Part shown: positions 16,522-23,835 of the stretch, piece after piece
Layout: each line of letters starts with the position of its first letter
Position numbering within the stretch: position 1 is the first letter of the stretch
Assembly (NCBI RefSeq): GCF_038051945.1
Contig: NZ_CP150302.1
Span: 930,001-994,000 of the forward strand
Length of the DNA stretch: 64,000 nucleotides
Direction of reading: 5' to 3'
Origin: Paenibacillus sp. FSL H3-0469
GTDB lineage: Bacteria > Bacillota > Bacilli > Paenibacillales > Paenibacillaceae
Position numbers and translations under genes: made by a program
The notes under the pieces: generated by a model
What the model was told of the DNA's origin: nothing
The model's input: only the letters and a program-made list of their open reading frames with translations
Databases searched by the model: none

Positions 16522-17412
16522 CTATTCGAATTTTCGCTCAAGCCGGTTGAAGATCATATTAATGATGCCGGTAAAAATCAGACAGACCACCACGAGGAAC
16601 GTCGCAATCGCGCTGCCATAGCCATACTTGAAGGACAAAAAGGAGCTGTTATACATATGGGTGGAGATGACATCCGTTGCATGCGCCGGACCGCCGCCAG
16701 TCATGACCATGACCAGATCGAAGGCTTGCAGGGACCCGATAAACGCCAGGATAATCGAGATTTTGAAAATCGGGATAATCAGCGGAAGCGTAATATAACG
16801 ATCCGCCTTGAAGCCGTCTGCTCCGTCAATCCGGGCCGCTTCGTACAGCTCGTCAGGAATGTTCTGCACCCCGGTATACTGGATCAGCAGATGGTAACCG
16901 AAATACTGCCACAGGGATACCAGATACAGAGAATACATGGCGATATTAGGCTCGGTCAGCCAGTTATGCGTCCAGCTCTCCAGCCCCAGGGACACCAGCA
17001 CACCGTTCAGCATGCCCCCCATGGAGGTCGGGTTATAGATGGTCTTCCAGAGTTGTCCAATAATAACGACGGATAAGATGACCGGCGTGAAGTAGATCGA
17101 CACCAGCGTGTTGGCTCTGCGCAGATAGCGGTTCAGCAGGATCGCCATCCCCAGACAGAGCGGGATTTCCAGCATGGAAGCCACAGCATACAGCAGCGTT
17201 CTCCGCACAGAGGGCCAGAACACCGGGTCATGCCAGAACATATTCTTGAAGTTGCCGAAGCCGACGAACTGAGAGGTCGTCAGACCGTCCCACTTCAATA
17301 AGCCCGTGTATAATGAGACCAGTATGGGTACGAATACCAGGCACACATAGAGCAGCAGACATGGCAGTATGAAGACGGCGATTGTGCGTGCCGGCACCTT
17401 AAGGACTTTCAT
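16522..17412 (-). CDS. sugar ABC transporter permease, MalF type
   Basis: A 296-residue permease, the partner of the MalG-type subunit. It starts with FILPCLLLYVCLVFVPILVS and carries the EAA motif EAARIDGADGFKADRYITLP. The conserved GGPAHATDV segment before the last helices is typical of the MalF/UgpA group. GGAGG is eight bases before the ATG. It follows the binding-protein gene after a 199-base gap that contains a stem-loop at 17508-17543, which probably lowers permease expression relative to the binding protein. Confidence 0.9.
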   Translation of the reverse strand: MKVLKVPARTIAVFILPCLLLYVCLVFVPILVSLYTGLLKWDGLTTSQFVGFGNFKNMFWHDPVFWPSVRRTLLYAVASMLEIPLCLGMAILLNRYLRRANTLVSIYFTPVILSVVIIGQLWKTIYNPTSMGGMLNGVLVSLGLESWTHNWLTEPNIAMYSLYLVSLWQYFGYHLLIQYTGVQNIPDELYEAARIDGADGFKADRYITLPLIIPIFKISIILAFIGSLQAFDLVMVMTGGGPAHATDVISTHMYNSSFLSFKYGYGSAIATFLVVVCLIFTGIINMIFNRLERKFE

Positions 17413-17507
17413 CTTTCCCGCCTCCTAATCAAGCAGATTCTTCTTTATCTATTAATTTATAGTGTTAATGATTAATGTCATTAACTTATTAAAGTGCATG
17501 ATAAACC

Positions 17508-17543
17508 CGATGCGAAGTAGCCTGATTGGCTTGCTTCGCATCG
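17508..17543 (-). promoter_or_regulatory. intra-operon stem-loop between binding protein and permease
   Basis: CGATGCGAAG at 17508-17517 pairs with CTTCGCATCG at 17534-17543, with a nested AGCC/GGCT stem inside. There is no T-run, so partial termination or protection of the upstream binding-protein mRNA from 3' decay is more likely than full termination. A second, AT-rich repeat (GTTAATGA/TCATTAAC) lies at 17464-17485. Confidence 0.6.
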
Positions 17544-17611
17544 AGTAGAACAGCTTTCCATTTGCAGTGTCGATATGGCTTAAGTTACGCGAACATTTAA
17601 AACTAAGCGGC

Positions 17612-18988
17612 TTATTTGTTGGCTTCGAACGCAGCCTGATGTTCTTTGGCTACCGCCTTGGAATCCATCTTCTGGACGAACAGGTTCTGGATACTGCTGA
17701 GGTGGACCTGTGCGGTTGCAGGGTTCATGGTGTTATCGAACGCCAGGTCGCCGCCCTTCACTTGGTTGAACAGTCCGGCAATATTCACCGCCAGATCAGA
17801 ATACCCTGCAGCCTTGAGGTCGCCGTCTACCTTTTGGCCGATCCCTACAGCGTTCTTCAGCTCAAATTGCTTCTTAGGATATTGGGTGCCGAAGAAGTTG
17901 AGGAAGTCCTTGGTTTCCTGCAGATGCTCACTGTTCGCGGATATGGCGAAGGCGCTGCCGGGGGCGAGCATGAATTCGTTGGGATCGCCTTTGCCGTTCA
18001 CAGTCGGGAACTGGAAGGCCCCTACTTTACCGGCAACCGGGGAAGCATCAATCGCGCCAGTCTCCCAAGAACCGATGGACCACATAGCGGCTTTGCCTGT
18101 TTTGAAAATATTCCCGCCCGCATTTGCATCAATAGAGGTGGCACCGTCAGGGAAAGCGCCCGCTTGAACCAGAGCCTGGAAGGCGTCAACTGCTTCGATG
18201 AACGCAGGATCTTCAAAGGTCTTTTTGCCGTCCAGCACATCTTGCAGGAAGCCGGGGCCGCCGTTAGTGCGCAGCAGAATGTTCATGAACAGGAACGAGC
18301 CGGTCCAGGAATCCTTTTCGCCGATGGCCAGTGGTGTGATCCCCTTATCCTTCAGGATCTTCACATCCTTCAGCATCTCCTCGAAGGTAGTCGGAGGGGC
18401 AGCGATGCCGGCCTGGGCGAACAGGTCTTTATTGTAATAGACGACTTCAATGTTGTTACCGTCAGGGATGGCATACACATTATTGTCGAAGCTGTAATAG
18501 TCGAGGAGGCCCTTCTGGTACGTGTCCTTCAGGCCATTCTGATCGAGCATGTCATTCAGCGGAGCGAACAAGCCTGCATCGACGAACGGTTTCATTTGGG
18601 CCGCCGGGTTCACGATGGTGATGTCCGGCACTTCTTTGGAGGCAGCCTGTGTCTTCAGCTTGACCTTCTGCTGGTCCGTGTTCAGCGTGTCCAGTTCAAT
18701 TTTCACATTGGGATGCTCTTTCATGTACGCGTCGGTCAGCTCACGGATCATTTTGTAATTGGGCGTTGCGGGATCGGGGTAGATGTTCTGGAAGGTAAGC
18801 GTTACCTTTTTATCGCTTGGTGCATCTGTAGCTGCGGCATTGCCGCTGCCTGTGGCGGCGTTCGGTGCGGCGGTGTCCTTAGCCTTGGAATTGGCGTTGT
18901 TGTCCGAGTTCCCGCATGCGGCCAGGCTTACTGCCATTAGCGCGGCGAACGCGACGGTGGCGGTTTGCTTCATTTTTCTGTTGACCAT
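17612..18988 (-). CDS. sugar-binding lipoprotein of ABC transporter
   Basis: A 458-residue extracellular solute-binding protein, family 1. The N-terminus MVNRKMKQTATVAFAALMA is followed by the lipobox SLAAC, predicting a lipid-anchored protein on the outer face of the membrane; a Gly/Ala/Asn/Thr-rich linker follows. The core has the family pattern KVTLTFQNIYPDP near the start of the mature domain and KTGKAAMWSIGSWETGAI in the middle. It is the first gene of the locus that continues with two permeases, kinase and regulator. GAGGGGG lies nine bases upstream. Close to the start is a TGATAA/TTATCA inverted repeat (19010-19026) that may be a control site. The sugar is not known. Confidence 0.9.
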   Translation of the reverse strand: MVNRKMKQTATVAFAALMAVSLAACGNSDNNANSKAKDTAAPNAATGSGNAAATDAPSDKKVTLTFQNIYPDPATPNYKMIRELTDAYMKEHPNVKIELDTLNTDQQKVKLKTQAASKEVPDITIVNPAAQMKPFVDAGLFAPLNDMLDQNGLKDTYQKGLLDYYSFDNNVYAIPDGNNIEVVYYNKDLFAQAGIAAPPTTFEEMLKDVKILKDKGITPLAIGEKDSWTGSFLFMNILLRTNGGPGFLQDVLDGKKTFEDPAFIEAVDAFQALVQAGAFPDGATSIDANAGGNIFKTGKAAMWSIGSWETGAIDASPVAGKVGAFQFPTVNGKGDPNEFMLAPGSAFAISANSEHLQETKDFLNFFGTQYPKKQFELKNAVGIGQKVDGDLKAAGYSDLAVNIAGLFNQVKGGDLAFDNTMNPATAQVHLSSIQNLFVQKMDSKAVAKEHQAAFEANK

Positions 18989-19009
18989 TCATTAAAGCCC
19001 CCTCTGTCG

Positions 19010-19026
19010 TGATAAGCTAATTATCA
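19010..19026. promoter_or_regulatory. inverted repeat upstream of binding-protein gene
   Basis: TGATAA-gctaa-TTATCA lies 22 bases before the start codon, close to the ribosome binding site. It could be an operator; the evidence is position and symmetry only. Confidence 0.35.
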
Positions 19027-19080
19027 TCAGGGGGAGCGTTTCGGGCAAGGTGGGAACTGCAGAAATGAGGTTTGTTTTTT

Positions 19081-19518
19081 CTAGGTAAGCGGTTTCTCTA
19101 ACATCTGCCCATCGTCTTTCACATAGCCGCAATCTTCGTAGGTCCGAATAGCCGCAGCGTTCCTTCTGCCCGTCAATACCTTGACCCGTTTCACTCCGCG
19201 CATTCTAAGCTCGTCTTCCAGACAAGTGATGATGCCCCTAGCGACTCCCTTTCTCCTGGCGGTATCTTGCACATAGAGTTCTGTAATTTCTCCATAGGGC
19301 TCCTCATAGCAAAAGGAATACAGGCTTTGGGCGCAGCCAAAACCCACGATGGTACCGTTCAATTCAGCTACGGCAATACATTCGTTACAGTTAGTATGTA
19401 GATATTCAATAATTTGGGCCGGGGGTCTGCGGACGCCGCCGTTGAACTCTTGGTTGAGTCCCGACAGTGCCTCAGCATCTGCTATGGACGCCAGCCTTAC
19501 CCTTATAAGTGAATTCAT
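19081..19518 (-). CDS. GNAT family N-acetyltransferase
   Basis: A 145-residue single-domain acetyltransferase. The acetyl-CoA binding stretch is ITELYVQDTARRKGVARGII, where RRKGVA is the pyrophosphate loop, followed by RVKVLTGRRNAAAIRTYEDC, the final helix-strand motif. Size and motif order are standard for aminoglycoside-type or protein N-acetyltransferases; the acceptor is unknown. GAGGTGA lies six bases before the ATG. It stands alone between the sugar locus and the broken yidC gene. Confidence 0.82.
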   Translation of the reverse strand: MNSLIRVRLASIADAEALSGLNQEFNGGVRRPPAQIIEYLHTNCNECIAVAELNGTIVGFGCAQSLYSFCYEEPYGEITELYVQDTARRKGVARGIITCLEDELRMRGVKRVKVLTGRRNAAAIRTYEDCGYVKDDGQMLEKPLT

Positions 19519-19567
19519 TTGGAGTCACCTCGTTTATTTATATATAGTCATTTATGTTTGCTCGACA

Positions 19568-19613
19568 AGAAGCTGTCCCAGAAGCCATGAATTGACTGCT
19601 TGGGACAGCTCTT
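19568..19613 (-). terminator. terminator after the yidC2 locus
   Basis: AGCTGTCCCA at 19571-19580 and TGGGACAGCT at 19601-19610 form a perfect 10-bp stem. On the minus strand the stem is followed by TCTTG, a weak T-tract. It lies between the end of yidC2 and the start of the GNAT gene. Confidence 0.6.
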
Positions 19614-19688
19614 AAATAGAAGTAAGATTTACGTAAGCACTTGGGTGGACGCTCCGCAAACGAAACGTTGTTTAAGCGGAATCCAAGA

Positions 19689-20473
19689 TCAATCTTCTAC
19701 ACCGGCAGAAAGATTATTCCCTGCGAAGTCCGGCTTCGCGTACCTTTTATTCAGAATGACCGTCTGCACGATAATGAATATCCCGCCAACCACCCAATAA
19801 AGCGGCAAGGCTGCGGGCACCTGAAACGAGAACAGGCCCATCATGACCGGCGACAACCATCCCATCCAAGCCATTTGATTACCTGGGCTTTGCTGATTCT
19901 GTACAGCTGCGGATTGCGATACGCGGAACTGCACGTAATAGACCGCTGCGGCAATAAACGGCAGAATCATATCTGCCGTCCCCAGGTTGAACCACAGGAA
20001 GTCGTGTGCGGCAATCTCAGGGGTACGTCGGATGGCGTAATAAAATGCCAGGGTAATCGGCCACTGGAGCAGCATCGGCAAGCACCCCATACTGAACGGA
20101 TTGAACTGATGCTTCTGGTAGAGCTGCATCATTTCGGCCTGCTGCTGCTTAGCGGCATCCGCACTGACATCGTTCTTGTACCTCTCCTTCAGCTCCGTTA
20201 ACTCCGGCTGGAGGATGGCCATCTTGGCTTTCATGGCCATTTGCTTCTTCGTCTGATTCATCATTAGCGGCAGGATCGCAAGCCTGATGATGAGCGTCAT
20301 GAGCACAATCGATAAGCCGTAGTTCCCTTGGAATGCATCCCCGGTGAATCCGCCAGAATGGGGCTGGCCTGGGAGGCTGCTGAGCAGCCGCTAAGCACTA
20401 TGGCCGGAATAAGTCCTATTGCTAGGACGAGAATGGGCTTGGCCCATTTTGGATACAGCTTCATCTTGTTCAT
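19689..20473 (-). pseudogene. second YidC/Oxa1 membrane insertase, apparent frameshift
   Basis: Together two frames encode a complete YidC2-type insertase of about 261 residues. The first frame starts at the ATG at 20473 behind GGAGG and gives MNKMKLYPKWAKP, a membrane helix and the lipobox VLSGC. The second frame takes over at GFTGDAFQGNYGLS and runs through LIIRLAILP (the conserved arginine of the hydrophilic groove), QPELTELKERYKND, FSMGCLPMLLQWP and WMGWLSPVMMGLF to the stop. The switch needs one extra base near the G4 tract at 20360-20363 (four C in the mRNA, five expected). It could be a real inactivating deletion, a homopolymer sequencing error or slippage. The gene sits 30 bases behind a MifM-like leader ORF, as yidC2 (yqjG) does in B. 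subtilis. Confidence 0.8.
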
Positions 20474-20477
20474 TGTT

Positions 20478-20520
20478 GTCCTCCCTAATTGAATGTATGG
20501 ATCTCAATGTGGGAAAGGAC
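20478..20520 (-). promoter_or_regulatory. stem-loop sequestering the yidC2 ribosome binding site
   Basis: On the minus strand GTCCTTTCCC (20520-20511, last codons of the leader ORF) can pair with GGGAGGAC (20485-20478, the yidC2 Shine-Dalgarno) with a two-base bulge and a 25-base loop. A ribosome held at the acidic codons of the leader would cover the first arm and free the ribosome binding site, the arrangement known for MifM-yidC2. Confidence 0.65.
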
Positions 20521-20752
20521 GATCGTCTTCGTCATCAGGAGCTTCTCTTCGCCTGGCGGTTCGTGCGATCCAGCGCTGAATACTGCTCGGCTGCGTAAGT
20601 CTGACCGCTACAGACCAAGTTAAACCGGGTGCAGCCAGTTCATACCCCCAGTGGATCTCCTGCATGGAAAAGTAGGTAAAGGGAATCGACACTACCGAAT
20701 AGATAAGCGCGATGGAGAATGCCAATTGAATCAAGTCATAGAAATGCTCCAG
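20504..20752 (-). CDS. MifM-like membrane leader peptide upstream of yidC2
   Basis: A frame of about 82 residues when started at the CTG at 20752, which lies six bases after GGAGGTGA; a TTG at 20734 is the next choice. It has one N-terminal membrane helix (about 6-28, DLIQLAFSIALIYSVVSIPF), a hydrophilic middle, and a C-terminus with I58-x-x-W61-I62, a run of arginines, then APDDEDDRP at 71-79. The arrest region of B. subtilis MifM also has I-x-x-W-I followed about ten residues later by an acidic D/E cluster where the ribosome stalls. Membrane insertion of MifM releases the stall, so the leader reports YidC activity. Position directly before yidC2 and the sequestering stem-loop support the same role here. 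The start codon is uncertain. Confidence 0.65.
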   Translation of the reverse strand: MEHFYDLIQLAFSIALIYSVVSIPFTYFSMQEIHWGYELAAPGLTWSVAVRLTQPSSIQRWIARTARRREAPDDEDDRPFPH

Positions 20753-20844
20753 TCCGGTTCACCTCCGCCTGTATGCGTCATAATGGAATAATATGAAAAA
20801 TGGTTAATCGTCTATACGTCAGTGTAACGGTGTGGTTCCACGAT

Positions 20845-21477
20845 TCAGCGTAATATCTCTAATTCTTGAAGAACTTCCTTTACGTCACAGCTGGAATTCA
20901 AGATATGGATCATCTCTTCCGTAATGGGGAGATCCTCGTAGATTTTTGCAACAACCTCTAAGGATAGGGATAATTCAAAATAATCTGTTGCAAATTCCAC
21001 AAAATCCTCTGGTGTATGGAATATACAGCCCAATAAAAAATCAGAACCATCGCTTGTACCTTCTGGAATCTCAATGTTTCCTTTGTGCCAGCTGGTGTCA
21101 CTGTTTTTACGCCAAATACAAAAAGTCACATCTTCTTTTTCAATTGCATCATCTTCAAGTAACGATAATAATTCCTTTGGGACGTCATCATAAATCCCTT
21201 GCCATACTTTATGTTCATCTTGTGCATATGGGCTTAATTCAGATTCGTGATCGAAGCCTTTTATTATGGAGCCTTCATTGGAAAACAAAATAAATAAATG
21301 ATCCCCTGCTCCATTATCTATTTTCGCCATAGTCACACCCTCATTCCAATCTTGTACAAAGCTATGGTAACGAAGCCATTCCTCCTGACAAAGAATAATA
21401 TTTAGTGAAGCTTGGATTTTCATTAGCTTTTGTAACATTCTTGGTTCCGGTAAACGCTCTAACGCTTTTGCTTCCAT
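20845..21477 (-). CDS. hypothetical acidic protein, AT-rich orphan
   Basis: About 210 residues, strongly acidic, without signal peptide or membrane helix. Visible segments are MLQKLMKIQASLNIILCQEEWLR split by a basic face, AGDHLFILFSNEGSIIKGFDHESELSPY in the middle and FHTPEDFVEFATDYFEL near the end. I do not recognise the family. The gene is clearly richer in A and T than its neighbours, stands alone and is acidic, features shared by many immunity proteins of toxin systems, but no toxin gene is next to it. I start it at the ATG at 21477 behind a weak GAGGA; a GTG at 21492 is possible. Confidence 0.6.
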   Translation of the reverse strand: MEAKALERLPEPRMLQKLMKIQASLNIILCQEEWLRYHSFVQDWNEGVTMAKIDNGAGDHLFILFSNEGSIIKGFDHESELSPYAQDEHKVWQGIYDDVPKELLSLLEDDAIEKEDVTFCIWRKNSDTSWHKGNIEIPEGTSDGSDFLLGCIFHTPEDFVEFATDYFELSLSLEVVAKIYEDLPITEEMIHILNSSCDVKEVLQELEILR

Positions 21478-21547
21478 AGAATCCTCACCCACCCTATAAT
21501 ATTTTTCTAATTTTACCGTATTGATTTGTATAATTTCCGTGGGTGAA

Positions 21548-21583
21548 CAAAAAGCAGCTGATCACGATAGGATCGACTGCTTC
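21548..21583 (-). terminator. terminator of the TerB-BrxD-helicase operon
   Basis: On the minus strand AAGCAG-TC-GATC pairs with GATC-AG-CTGCTT around an eight-base loop (two mismatches), followed by a T-run of five. It lies about 50 bases after the helicase stop. Confidence 0.6.
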
Positions 21584-21633
21584 TTGTTGTATAAGCGAGA
21601 TACATCTCCGCATATTGGCTATCGCTATATCAA

Positions 21634-23835
21634 TTATGCCAGTGGCTGCTTCCACTGTTTGATCACACTGATCAGTCCAGGGACATCAAGGCCATCGAGC
21701 GAAAAGGCTTTGCGCAGCAGGTCATGCGGGATGAACTCATCATATTTGCCGAGATAAGGGGCCTCATCCGGCTTCAGGAGCGTAAGTGCATCCGTAGCCG
21801 CAGCGGTCTCGGCGATGATCTCATCCTCCAGCTTCTCTGCATCCACTTTACCGGCGACTACCATATAATACGGTTCCATCGGCACGACTGAACGCAAGCC
21901 AAGCGGCTCCTTCAGATTGTTCTTGAGCAGGCGCTCCAGCGTACGGAACTGGCGGCTGCCAGCCCACGGAAGGATGAACATGGAGTCTCCCCCGGCTGGC
22001 AGAACCGAACGTGTCAGCAGTCCGCTCTCCTTGGCAAGCCTCCGGGCACGCTCCAGTCTGGCGGCCGCGCTGGGTGCAAGGTAAGGGTACAAGGCGGTAG
22101 ACCCCAACACCTCGCGGATCTTCGTCATAATCCGGGTATGGACATCTCCGCCTGCGCCGAGCCATAGGGTGTCCACTTTCCCTCGCGAGCCTTTGACATA
22201 GACAGCCTTATGGCGGTTGTCCACCTCTTCGACCTTCCACAGCTTGCCTGCCAGTGTGAAGCAGTAGCCCGGAGGCGGCACGGTGGTAATGGACCCGATC
22301 TCCTCTGTCCCATTATAGACAACATGCTCTTCATCATCTTTGAATACCGCATAGAAGCGGAAGTTGTTAACGATCTTCTCGCCCGCCATCCCGATCAGCA
22401 GGCTGCCCTCATCCATCTTCTCAATATGGCCCATGCCCAGCATGTACTCCATGAAATCATCATAATCAGCGGGATCGATGCTGCGGAAGGACGGCAGGCT
22501 CAGTACAGCCTCCTTCAGCTCCTCCGGCTCTGCTTCGCCCATGCTCTTCAGAATGCTCATCGTCTGATGATACAGGAGGCCGACCGGCAGCTGGCGAACG
22601 CTCAGCGGCTCCACCCATTTCTCGCGCACGTACAGCTCGATCACGGCAATGGCCCGCAGCAGCGTCCACGGCATGCGCGCCGGGAGCTGCGCCTCCTCGT
22701 CCTCCTCCTCGGGCGTGACGAAGATCATCTCGGAGGCGGCGTCCCCGCGCCTGCCCGAGCGGCCCAGCCGCTGCACGAAGCTCGCGCAGCTATAAGGCGC
22801 GCCAAGCTGCAGCACCCGCTCCAGCTCGCCCAGGTCAATCCCCAGCTCCAGCGTCAGCGTCGCTGCAGCTACAGCCGGCCCCGCGCCGTCACGGAGCGTG
22901 GCCTCGGTCTCCTCGCGCAGCATAGCGGAGATGCTTCCATGATGCACATGGAAGACATCCCGCTCGCCGCGCTTAGCGGCAATGCGCCGCATCTCCAGGA
23001 TGGCCTCTTCGGCATCGCTGCGGCTGTTCGTGAAGATCAACGCTTTCTTGATATGCGTGTGATCGTAGATGAACCCGTAATACGCCTGTCGCGCCCGCTC
23101 CAGGTGTTCGGCCTCCTCCTCATTCCGCGCATCCGGGAACGAGAAATGCTCCACGCTCAGCCGCAGCTTGCGCCCGCCCTGCGGTGCGCTGACCTCTACG
23201 CTCTCGCGCGTGCCCGCCGCCAGCCACTCCGTGACGGAGGCGTAGTCGCTCAGCGTCGCAGAGAGGCCGACCCTCCGCGGATGACAGCCCGCCATCCGGG
23301 AGATCCGCGCCAGCTGGCTCAGCACCTGAATGCCGCGGTCCGCGCCCATGAAGGCATGAACTTCATCGATGACGATGAAGCGCAGATCATGGAACAGGGC
23401 CGGAATCGCATTCGGGCGGTTCATCAGCAGGCCCTCCAGCGATTCAGGGGTAATCTGCAGCACCCCCGAAGGGTTCTGCATCAGCTTGGTCTTGTCTGCC
23501 TGCGGCACATCGCCATGCCAGTGCCAGACCGGAATATTTCCTTCACGCAGCAGATCATTCAGCCGCGTGAACTGGTCGTTGATCAGCGCCTTCAGCGGCG
23601 CGATATACAGGATGCCTACAGATGCAGACGGACGCTCGTACAGCTCCGTAAGCGCCGGGAAGAAGGCCGCTTCAGTCTTGCCTGAGGCCGTCCCTGAAGC
23701 GATCAGCAGATGATGCGGCGTGTCAAACAGCACCCGGCAGGCATCGACCTGCGCCTCGCGCAGCGTATCCCAGCGGTTCTTGTAAATGAATTCCTTGATG
23801 AACGGGGCCAGCCGGTAGAACGGGTTATCACTCAT
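21634..23835 (-). CDS. Lhr/BrxHI-like DEAD/DEAH-box helicase
   Basis: A 733-residue superfamily 2 helicase. Motif I is ASGTASGKTEA (about 46-56), motif II is VIDEVHAF (DEVH box), motif III SATLSD, and motif VI QRLGRSGRRG. After the two RecA domains comes an Lhr-type winged-helix and a long C-terminal region of about 300 residues. It is shorter than full Lhr (about 1,500 residues) and matches the length of the helicases called BrxHI in BREX type 2 loci. Its ATG overlaps the stop of the ATPase gene by four bases. It is the last gene of the TerB-BrxD-helicase operon. It probably acts on DNA or RNA:DNA hybrids as do other Lhr-core enzymes; a defence role is inferred only from context. Confidence 0.85.
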   Translation of the reverse strand: MSDNPFYRLAPFIKEFIYKNRWDTLREAQVDACRVLFDTPHHLLIASGTASGKTEAAFFPALTELYERPSASVGILYIAPLKALINDQFTRLNDLLREGNIPVWHWHGDVPQADKTKLMQNPSGVLQITPESLEGLLMNRPNAIPALFHDLRFIVIDEVHAFMGADRGIQVLSQLARISRMAGCHPRRVGLSATLSDYASVTEWLAAGTRESVEVSAPQGGRKLRLSVEHFSFPDARNEEEAEHLERARQAYYGFIYDHTHIKKALIFTNSRSDAEEAILEMRRIAAKRGERDVFHVHHGSISAMLREETEATLRDGAGPAVAAATLTLELGIDLGELERVLQLGAPYSCASFVQRLGRSGRRGDAASEMIFVTPEEEDEEAQLPARMPWTLLRAIAVIELYVREKWVEPLSVRQLPVGLLYHQTMSILKSMGEAEPEELKEAVLSLPSFRSIDPADYDDFMEYMLGMGHIEKMDEGSLLIGMAGEKIVNNFRFYAVFKDDEEHVVYNGTEEIGSITTVPPPGYCFTLAGKLWKVEEVDNRHKAVYVKGSRGKVDTLWLGAGGDVHTRIMTKIREVLGSTALYPYLAPSAAARLERARRLAKESGLLTRSVLPAGGDSMFILPWAGSRQFRTLERLLKNNLKEPLGLRSVVPMEPYYMVVAGKVDAEKLEDEIIAETAAATDALTLLKPDEAPYLGKYDEFIPHDLLRKAFSLDGLDVPGLISVIKQWKQPLA

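Noticed and set aside
17567..18940. 457-residue frame opposite the sugar-binding protein gene
   Set aside because: Antisense shadow; the other strand has a signal peptide, lipobox and operon context.
19641..20201. 186-residue frame opposite the yidC2 gene
   Set aside because: It is antisense to a well-supported insertase sequence and its product is rich in His/Arg/Gln, the usual look of a shadow frame.
22210..23685. 491-residue frame opposite the helicase
   Set aside because: Antisense to the helicase with clear motifs; composition heavy in Arg/His/Gln and no start signal.
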